Origin: DATKEG01 sp035544515
GTDB lineage: Bacteria > Acidobacteriota > Vicinamibacteria > Fen-336
DNA: 6,262 nt
Direction: 5' to 3'
Assembly (NCBI GenBank): GCA_035544515.1
Contig: DATKEG010000094.1
Coordinates: forward strand, 1-6,262
In this document: one piece after another, positions 1-6,262 of the stretch
Layout of the letters: every line of letters begins with the position of its first letter
Numbering within the stretch: the first letter of the stretch is position 1
Program-made: the position numbers and the translations under genes
The notes under the pieces: model-generated
Told to the model about the DNA's origin: nothing
The model's input: only the letters and a program-made list of their open reading frames with translations
Database searches by the model: none

Positions 1-599
1 CACCCGGCCCGGCCGCCCAGGATCCTCACGAGCAGGTAGCCGACCAGGCTGACGCCGGAGAGGAGGACGACCAGCCATCCGACCTGCCGCGGCACCAGCG
101 CGCCGTACGGACCCGTCGGCTCGTCCGGCAACAGGGGCAGCAGGACGACCGCCACCAGCGCGAACTTCACGATGGCCAGGATCTCGTCCGCGCTCACCGC
201 GCCGGCCATCCGGTGCAGGGGCGCCTTGAGGGTCAGGAGCAGCGTGGCCACGACCGCGGCGGCCGCCGCCGGCATCGCCTCCCCCAGCGCGACCATGCCG
301 CCCAGCAGCGCCGCCAGCAGGCCGGTCATCTCGGTGGTGACGCCGGCGGACTCGTCCGGATCGCGCACGTACGAGGCGAGACCGAAGCCTCCGACCACCA
401 GCAGGACGGCGGGCAGGGCCAGGGGCATGCCACTCCGCGCGGCCAGCCCGCCGAAGAAACCGCACAGCGCGAAGAGCGGGAACGTGCGGATGCCCGCGAA
501 GGCGCCTCCGTGCTTCGCCCGCTGGCGCTCGAGCCCGAGCAGCAGGCCCAGGAGCAACGACACCAGCGCGCCGCCGAGCGGGGTCGCGGTCCAGTCCAC
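1..599 (-). CDS. MgtC/SapB-DUF4010 family membrane protein, N-terminal part (truncated by the window edge)
   Basis: Reading leftward from a GTG at 599-597 gives 199 open codons with no stop before the edge. The product is strongly hydrophobic, with membrane segments at about residues 8-23, 40-55, 60-76, 92-106, 110-124, 143-157 and 174-194. Motifs match the MgtC/SapB N-terminal domain followed by the start of DUF4010: GLERQR (22-27), GIRTF (36-40), TTEM (88-91), LKAPLHR (124-130) and a PYGALVPRQ stretch (164-172). Family members are about 400 residues, so roughly half is present. Function is poorly defined: MgtC proteins are linked to magnesium limitation and membrane ATPase control, but DUF4010 members are uncharacterised. 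It starts 28 bases after the uup stop with no terminator between, so the two are probably co-transcribed. An ATG at 606-604 is in another frame and gives an arginine-rich non-membrane peptide, so GTG is preferred; the Shine-Dalgarno is weak (GGGG, 11 bases upstream). Confidence 0.82.
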   Translation of the reverse strand, partial: MDWTATPLGGALVSLLLGLLLGLERQRAKHGGAFAGIRTFPLFALCGFFGGLAARSGMPLALPAVLLVVGGFGLASYVRDPDESAGVTTEMTGLLAALLGGMVALGEAMPAAAAAVVATLLLTLKAPLHRMAGAVSADEILAIVKFALVAVVLLPLLPDEPTGPYGALVPRQVGWLVVLLSGVSLVGYLLVRILGGRAG

Positions 600-627
600 G
601 CGGCATGCTACCCCAGCGGGTCGCGCC

Positions 628-2448
<1,821 letters not shown>

Positions 2449-2480
2449 GCCCGGTCATCGGCACGCGTGCGCGACCGCGA

Positions 2481-2486
2481 AGCATA
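2481..2486 (-). promoter_or_regulatory. Putative -10 element for the uup operon
   Basis: On the minus strand the hexamer TATGCT lies 32 bases upstream of the uup GTG. It keeps the key T, A and final T of a sigma-70 -10 box. Transcription would start near 2475, giving a leader of about 27 bases. I see no convincing -35 at 16-18 bases spacing, so this rests on one hexamer in a short divergent intergenic region. Confidence 0.4.
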
Positions 2487-2511
2487 CCGGCCCATGGTAA
2501 CGGCTTCCGGT

Positions 2512-2540
2512 TTGCCCCGCCCTCGCGCGTGGGTTAGCTT
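2512..2540 (+). promoter_or_regulatory. Sigma-70-type promoter of the SDR gene, predicted leaderless transcript
   Basis: TTGCCC (2512-2517, -35) is separated by exactly 17 bases from TAGCTT (2535-2540, -10). The expected start point, six or seven bases after the -10, falls at 2547-2548, which is the base before or the A of the SDR ATG (2548-2550). No Shine-Dalgarno exists in the seven bases between the -10 and the ATG. The predicted mRNA would therefore begin at or next to its start codon. Confidence 0.55.
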
Positions 2541-2547
2541 CCCGCGC

Positions 2548-3312
2548 ATGGCCGCCGCCCCTCCCGATCTCCTGTCGCTCGAGGGGCGTGTCGCGCTCGT
2601 GACGGGGGCGGGCCGGGGCATCGGGGCCGCCACGGCCCTGGCCCTGGCCCGTGCGGGCGCGCGCGTGGCGCTCGTGGACCGCGACGGGGAGGGGGTCGAG
2701 CGCACCGCCGACGCGCTCGGCGCCGAAGGGGCGGAAGCGCTCGGTTTCACCGCGGACGTGTCGGACGCGGCCGCCATCGGCGCGGCCGTGCAGCGCACGG
2801 TGCACGAGTGGAGCCGGCTCGACATCCTGGTGAACAACGCCGGCATCGTCCGCGACGCGAGGCTCGGCGACGTGCGCGACCTCGACTGGTCCGACACCCT
2901 CGACGTGAACCTCACGGGCGCGATGGTCTGCGCCCGCGCGGCGGTCCCCCACATGCTCGCCGCGGGCTTCGGCCGCATCCTCTCCGCCTCGTCCATCGTG
3001 GCGCGCGCCGGCAATTTCGGGCAGACGGCGTACGGAGCGAGCAAGGGCGGGATCGTGGGCCTGACGCGCGTGTGGGCGCGGGAGCTGGGCGCGAAGGGGA
3101 TCACCGCCAACGCGGTGGCACCCGGGTTCATCGACACCGAGATGGTGCGCTCCGTCCCGGAGAAGGTGCTCGCGCAGGTCCTCCCGCGCATCCCCGCCGG
3201 CCGGCTCGGGCGGGCCGAGGAGGTCGCGAACGTCTACCTCTTCCTGGCCTCGGACCTGGCCTCGTTCGTCAACGGGGCGGTGGTGGGCGTGGACGGGGGC
3301 CTGCTGCTTTGA
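2548..3312 (+). CDS. SDR family NAD(P)-dependent oxidoreductase (FabG-like)
   Basis: A 254-residue classical short-chain dehydrogenase/reductase, most like 3-oxoacyl-ACP reductases. Seen in sequence: cofactor loop TGAGRGIG (19-26), NNAG (96-99), and the catalytic tetrad Asn121, Ser149, Tyr162 and Lys166 within an AYGASKGG context. The GNFGQ stretch (155-159), PGFIDTEM (about 190-197) and the C-terminal GAVVGVDGG are typical of FabG. Asp44 at the end of the second beta strand usually goes with NAD(H) rather than NADP(H) preference, an inference. The substrate is unknown: it lies outside a fatty-acid gene cluster, so it need not be the housekeeping FabG. ATG 2548 was chosen because the conserved region starts ten residues later and a well-spaced promoter ends seven bases upstream. 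An in-frame ATG at 2494 would add 18 residues and lies upstream of that promoter. It is divergent from uup, and its stop overlaps the next gene's TTG start. Confidence 0.9.
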   Translation: MAAAPPDLLSLEGRVALVTGAGRGIGAATALALARAGARVALVDRDGEGVERTADALGAEGAEALGFTADVSDAAAIGAAVQRTVHEWSRLDILVNNAGIVRDARLGDVRDLDWSDTLDVNLTGAMVCARAAVPHMLAAGFGRILSASSIVARAGNFGQTAYGASKGGIVGLTRVWARELGAKGITANAVAPGFIDTEMVRSVPEKVLAQVLPRIPAGRLGRAEEVANVYLFLASDLASFVNGAVVGVDGGLLL

Positions 3313-5453
3313 CCGCGGCTTTCGCCCGCCGCATCCCCGCCTGGGCCACCGTGGTGTTCGTGGTCGCGCTCGCCGCGCGGCTGGGGTTCTGGTGGCTGGC
3401 GGACCAGCCGCTGCTCTACACGCACCAGTACCACTACTTCATGAACGGGGTGTACATCGCCCAGCACCCGGACCCGTGGCCGTTCCTGCTGCGGACCGAC
3501 GAGTGGCGGCTCTGGGACGGCCACTGGACGATCGCGCCGCTGTACTACCCGTTCGAAGCGGCGGTCTTCCGGCTGTTCGGGGTGAAGCTCGAAGCGCTGC
3601 GCCTGGTGCAGGTCCTGCTCGGGGCCCTCACCGCCGTGGCCGTGGGCGCGATCGGCCGCGCGGTCGCCGGCCCGCGCGGCTACTGGGCGGGAGCGCTCTA
3701 CGCCGTCCACGGGTACTCGGTGGAGCTGCCCAACTGGACGCTCACCGAGAACCTGCACAACGTCCTCTTTTGCGCGGCCATGGCGCTCCTGCTGCGCGGC
3801 GTGGCGCGGCGGGGCCTGGGCTCGACGGCGGCCGGCGCGGCGCTCCTGGGCCTGTCCGCGCTCGCGCGCTCGGTGTCTTCGGCGTTCATACCGGTGGCCG
3901 CGCTCTGGCAGTGGTTCTACGCCGAGCGCGAGCGGCGGTGGAAGGCCGCCGCCGCGGTGCTCGCCTGCGGCCTCGGCGTCATCCTGCCCTGGACGGCGCG
4001 CAACGTCTTCATCATCGGCGACCTCGTCCCGATCGAGACCACCGCGTACGAGAACATCTGGTTCGCGAACCACTTCACGGACGAGGTCCGCTTCCGCCGC
4101 CAAACCGAGATCATCCACGGCCAGGACTCGCCCGCGGCCAAGCGCGCGATCGCCATGCACTTCGCGCTGCGCGGCATCCGGCGGACTCCCGGCGCCTTCG
4201 TGGACAAGGTGCGCGCGAACTTCTGGCACTTCCTGCGGCCGGAGGGACTGCACCACCTGCTGACCGCCGAGTCGTCCATGGAACCGTGGCGGCACGTGTT
4301 CTACGTCGTGCTGGACGACCTTCCGGGCCTGGTGCTCCTCCCGCCCTTCCTCGCTTTCTGCCTCGGCGGCCGCCGGACGGCCGCCTGGGCGCTGGTCGTC
4401 CTCTGGACGGCGTATTACCTGTTCTTCGAGGTCGTGGTCTTTCTCAACGAGGTCCCGAGGCACCGCACGGGCTACGTCCCGTTCTTCCTGGCCGGGGGCG
4501 TGGCCGGCATCGCGCTCCTGCGGCGAGCTGAGGAGCGCCGCCGCGTGGCGCCCTGGGTCGGCGCCGGCATCGGCCTGCTGATCGTGGCCCGGCTGCTGAG
4601 CCCGTATCCGGGTCCGGCCTGGCGGACGGTCTCCGCCCTGCGCTTGATCGAGGGCGTCGGCCCCGCGCTCGATCGCGGCGACCTGGCCGAGGCGGAACGC
4701 GTGGCACTGGCGGCGGCGGCGAGATCCCCGGACTCACCGCGCCCGTGGAACGTCTATGCGCGGCGTCTCGTGCGCGCCGGTCGTCCCGGCGAGGCGGTCG
4801 CCGCCTACGACCGCGCGGCGGTCGTGGCGAGGCAGAGCTGGAGCCCGGCGGTCGCGCGCCCCAGGCTCCTCCGCGAGGCCGGCCGCGCCACCGACGCGGA
4901 CGCCGCCCTGCGCGCCGCCCACCTGCTCTCGTGGAACGCCGATCCCTGGCTCGCCCTCGAGACCGCCTGGCGCGAGCTGCCCCCGCCACGCACCGACGAG
5001 GTGCGCCTGGGCGAGGACGACTACGGCGCCGTCCGCGGCTTCTTCCATCCGCGCGGCCTCGATCCCAGGCTCACCCGGCACCGGCTGGAGTGGACGCGCT
5101 ACGACCTCCGGGGCGGTCCCCAGCCGCCGCCGGGACGGCACCGCTGGACGCGCGATCGCGCGTGGATCCGTCTCGTCCCCACGCAGCCGGCCGGCGCCTA
5201 CGAGGTGACGATCGAGATGGGCTCGCCCTTCCCTTCCCCGCTCACCGCCCCCGAGGTGACGGTGCGCGTCAACGACGGCGCGCCGCACCGGTTCGTCCTT
5301 GGCACCTCTGTCGCACCCTACTCGGTCCGGACCGAGTCGGCTCCCGGCCAGCCCCTGGTGGTGCGGATCGACGCCCCGACCTGGATCCGGCACCGCGAGC
5401 CCGCCGAGCAGGGCGTCCGCGTGGACCGTGTCGTGGTCGCGCCGGCGCGCTGA
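3309..5453 (+). CDS. GT-C (ArnT/PMT-like, GT39-type) membrane glycosyltransferase with TPR-like and C-terminal beta-sandwich-like domains
   Basis: A 714-residue protein in three parts. Residues 1-430 form a polytopic membrane region (segments about 13-31, 98-117, 123-138, 150-165, 174-203, 213-233, 339-353, 357-379, 388-404, 413-430) resembling ArnT/PMT-type enzymes that move sugars from polyprenyl-phosphate donors outside the membrane. Supporting motifs: APLYYPF (76-82), TENLHN (146-151), ALARS (184-188), PWTARN (227-232), IRRTPGAF before a membrane segment, and PRHRTGYVPFF (383-393). Residues about 450-560 are alanine-rich paired helices like two or three TPRs. Residues about 569-714 alternate hydrophobic and charged residues with a WTRDRAWIRL strand, as in a small beta-sandwich or carbohydrate-binding fold. 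The usual acidic pair of the first external loop is not at its expected place (HQYHY, 39-43); Asp64-Glu65 is nearby. The TTG start overlaps the SDR stop in TTGA, with GGGGG nine bases before it; an alternative GTG at 3351 would trim the N-terminus. Donor and acceptor are unknown. Confidence 0.8.
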   Translation: MTAAFARRIPAWATVVFVVALAARLGFWWLADQPLLYTHQYHYFMNGVYIAQHPDPWPFLLRTDEWRLWDGHWTIAPLYYPFEAAVFRLFGVKLEALRLVQVLLGALTAVAVGAIGRAVAGPRGYWAGALYAVHGYSVELPNWTLTENLHNVLFCAAMALLLRGVARRGLGSTAAGAALLGLSALARSVSSAFIPVAALWQWFYAERERRWKAAAAVLACGLGVILPWTARNVFIIGDLVPIETTAYENIWFANHFTDEVRFRRQTEIIHGQDSPAAKRAIAMHFALRGIRRTPGAFVDKVRANFWHFLRPEGLHHLLTAESSMEPWRHVFYVVLDDLPGLVLLPPFLAFCLGGRRTAAWALVVLWTAYYLFFEVVVFLNEVPRHRTGYVPFFLAGGVAGIALLRRAEERRRVAPWVGAGIGLLIVARLLSPYPGPAWRTVSALRLIEGVGPALDRGDLAEAERVALAAAARSPDSPRPWNVYARRLVRAGRPGEAVAAYDRAAVVARQSWSPAVARPRLLREAGRATDADAALRAAHLLSWNADPWLALETAWRELPPPRTDEVRLGEDDYGAVRGFFHPRGLDPRLTRHRLEWTRYDLRGGPQPPPGRHRWTRDRAWIRLVPTQPAGAYEVTIEMGSPFPSPLTAPEVTVRVNDGAPHRFVLGTSVAPYSVRTESAPGQPLVVRIDAPTWIRHREPAEQGVRVDRVVVAPAR

Positions 5454-5462
5454 CACCGGTCC

Positions 5463-5492
5463 TTGCGACCGCGCCCGCCGCCGTTGTATAAA
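5463..5492 (+). promoter_or_regulatory. Promoter of the tRNA-Lys gene
   Basis: TTGCGA (5463-5468) and TATAAA (5487-5492) are spaced by 18 bases and sit just upstream of the tRNA. The TATAAA hexamer is the only AT-rich patch in this GC-rich stretch. Transcription would begin near 5499, leaving about nine bases of 5' leader for RNase P to remove. Confidence 0.65.
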
Positions 5493-5507
5493 GACGGTTC
5501 GCCTCCC

Positions 5508-5582
5508 GGCCCGCTAGCTCAATGGTAGAGCAAGAGACTCTTAATCTCTGGGTTCATGGTTCGAGTCCATGGCGGGTCACCA
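5508..5582 (+). tRNA. tRNA-Lys (anticodon CTT)
   Basis: The sequence folds as a complete 75-base cloverleaf. The acceptor stem GGCCCGC pairs with GCGGGTC (one G-U pair). The D arm is GCTC/GAGC with a seven-base loop containing GG. The anticodon stem AGAGA/TCTCT carries loop CTCTTAA, giving anticodon CTT for the lysine codon AAG. The variable loop has five bases, and the T arm is CATGG/CCATG with loop TTCGAGT. Discriminator A is followed by an encoded CCA (5580-5582). No terminator hairpin follows, so the primary transcript may run into the adjacent pseudogene. Confidence 0.97.
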
Positions 5583-5590
5583 GCAAATCC

Positions 5591-5595
5591 AGGAG
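5591..5595 (+). promoter_or_regulatory. Shine-Dalgarno site that fixes the GTG start of the DUF1593 remnant
   Basis: AGGAG lies ten bases before GTG 5606 and nine bases after the tRNA CCA end. It is the clearest ribosome binding site in the window. It supports a start at 5606 rather than the in-frame ATG at 5522, which lies inside the tRNA. Confidence 0.6.
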
Positions 5596-5605
5596 AATCA
5601 GATAC

Positions 5606-6033
5606 GTGCAGGCGCCTGTGACCCAGAGTGCCCGAGTCCTCCCCCTGACAGCAGTACTGCTCGGGCTGGCCAGCGCACCCGCCGGCCCGCCCGACAAGCC
5701 GCGCCTTCTCGTCCTCACCGACATCGGGGGCGACCCGGACGACATCATGTCCATGGTCCGGCTGATGACCTACGCCAACCACGTCAAGATCGAGGGACTG
5801 GTCGCCACGGCACGAGCGGTCGCGTGGCGCCGGGGCCCATCGAGAGGATCGTCGCGGCCTACGAGAAGGTCCGCGACAACCTCGAGCTCCACGAGCCCGG
5901 CTTTCCCACGGAAGAGTACCTGCGTGAGCGCATCAGCCAGGGGATCCCGGTCGAGGATGCAGAGCGTGGGCGAGGGCAAGGACTCACCTGGCTCCGAGCT
6001 GCTGATTCGCGCCGTGGATCGTGACGACCGCAG
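5606..6033 (+). pseudogene. Broken DUF1593 (Sde0182-like, nucleoside-hydrolase-like domain) gene, 5' part only
   Basis: From GTG 5606 the first frame gives a signal peptide (basic residue, then VLPLTAVLLGLASA) and the family's N-terminal strand and acidic loop, TDIGGDPDDIMSMVR, which resembles the calcium and ribose-binding loop of nucleoside hydrolases. After GLVAT the homology moves to another frame at about 5810 (PIERIVAAYEKVRDN, HEPGFPTEEYLRERI), then returns to the first frame at about 5956 (VGEGKDSPGSELLIRAVDRDD). The two shifts sum to a whole codon, so the outer parts share a frame. Recognisable sequence stops near 6030, whereas intact members are roughly 400-500 residues, so most of the gene including the second domain is gone. 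Intact relatives are exported proteins, described as cellulose-binding or nucleoside-hydrolase-like, with unclear substrates. One or both shifts could be assembly errors, but the 3' loss is not explained that way. Confidence 0.75.
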
Positions 6034-6075
6034 CCCAGGGATTACACATGTGAGGTCACGGGTTCGAAGGTCCGC
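6034..6075 (+). other. Unexplained junction with a tRNA T-arm-like string
   Basis: These 42 bases lie between the end of DUF1593 homology and the stop of the convergent PIN gene. They contain a short palindrome CACATGTG (6046-6053) and GGTCACGGGTTCGAAGG (6054-6070). The latter reads like a tRNA variable loop plus the 5' half of a T arm, but the 3' half does not pair. I see no coding homology here. Confidence 0.35.
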
Positions 6076-6262
6076 TCAGACGCCGCGCACGCCGAACCCG
6101 AACGAGCGCGCGGCGAGGGCGAGATCGCGATCGTGCGTTGCCATCACGAGGCTCTGACGCATCCGATCCTGCCACACCAAAGCGGTCGACAGGTGCAGCG
6201 CGTCGAGAGTTCCGAGGGGGATCGGAAACGGTTCCGATGCACGGGCCAGGATCGGACGCTGG
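6076..6262 (-). CDS. PIN-domain (VapC-like) protein, C-terminal part (start beyond the window)
   Basis: On the minus strand one frame runs open from the right edge to a TGA at 6078-6076, giving 61 residues. They match the end of a PIN domain: TLDALHLSTALVW (18-30), carrying the conserved third acidic residue Asp20, then MATHDRDLALAAR (40-52) with the fourth acidic site at Asp44 or Asp46, and the closing GFGVRGV. PIN proteins are magnesium-dependent ribonucleases, and VapC toxins of this size cleave tRNA or rRNA and are paired with a DNA-binding antitoxin. The antitoxin normally lies upstream, which here is outside the window, so a complete toxin-antitoxin pair can be neither shown nor excluded. 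Nothing visible suggests decay of this end. The gene converges on the broken DUF1593 gene. Confidence 0.78.
   Translation of the reverse strand, partial: QRPILARASEPFPIPLGTLDALHLSTALVWQDRMRQSLVMATHDRDLALAARSFGFGVRGV

Noticed and set aside
604..606. Minus-strand ATG as the start of the gene left of uup.
   Set aside because: Its frame gives an arginine-rich peptide, whereas the GTG at 599-597 gives a clear membrane protein of the MgtC/DUF4010 family.
2494..2547. Upstream in-frame ATG that would lengthen the SDR by 18 residues.
   Set aside because: The predicted -35 and -10 lie downstream of it, and SDR homology starts only after residue 10 of the shorter form.
3234..4463. Long minus-strand open frame opposite the glycosyltransferase (and others at 4734-5456 and 2304-3191).
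   Set aside because: These are shadow frames: compositionally biased translations with no recognisable motif, opposite genes with strong homology features.
6054..6081. A second, partial tRNA gene at the junction.
   Set aside because: Only a T-arm-like 5' half is present. The 3' half does not pair, and no acceptor, D or anticodon arm is found, so it is not called as a tRNA.
5522..6157. A 211-codon plus-strand open frame starting inside the tRNA and taken as one intact gene.
   Set aside because: Its ATG lies in the D loop of tRNA-Lys. Its middle (5810-5956) is out of frame with DUF1593 homology, and its end is antisense to the PIN gene. It is better read as a pseudogene starting at GTG 5606.

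Overview
The window is a GC-rich (about 70% by eye) bacterial chromosomal segment with tightly packed genes, GTG and TTG starts, and a tRNA gene with an encoded CCA end. Codon use and gene types fit an environmental lineage such as Acidobacteriota, Rokubacteria-like or Myxococcota relatives. I cannot fix the phylum from sequence alone.

Left part (1-2448, minus strand): a two-gene set reading leftward. It comprises a Uup-type ABC-F ATPase (GTG start at 2448, stop at 628) and, 28 bases further on, the first 199 residues of an MgtC/SapB-DUF4010 family membrane protein that runs off the left edge.

Centre (2449-5453): a 99-base divergent intergenic region separates uup from a plus-strand pair. 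The first gene encodes a FabG-like SDR oxidoreductase. Its promoter (-35 TTGCCC, 17-base gap, -10 TAGCTT) lies so close to the ATG that the mRNA is predicted to be leaderless. The second begins at a TTG that overlaps the SDR stop by four bases. It encodes a 714-residue three-module protein: an ArnT/PMT-like GT-C membrane region, a TPR-like helical region and a C-terminal beta-sandwich-like domain. The overlap implies the pair is co-translated. No shared pathway is evident from sequence, although a lipid- or envelope-sugar role is plausible for the glycosyltransferase.

Right part (5454-6262): a tRNA-Lys(CTT) gene with its own promoter comes first. It is followed 23 bases later by a decayed DUF1593 (Sde0182 nucleoside-hydrolase-like) gene. 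This gene keeps its Shine-Dalgarno and signal peptide, but carries two mutually compensating frameshifts and loses homology near 6030. A short unexplained junction with a tRNA T-arm-like string follows. Last is the C-terminal end of a minus-strand PIN-domain (VapC-like) protein that enters from beyond the right edge.

I see no CRISPR array, insertion sequence, phage gene or evident new multi-gene system. The most interesting items are the atypical glycosyltransferase fusion, the predicted leaderless SDR promoter, and the broken tRNA-adjacent region.
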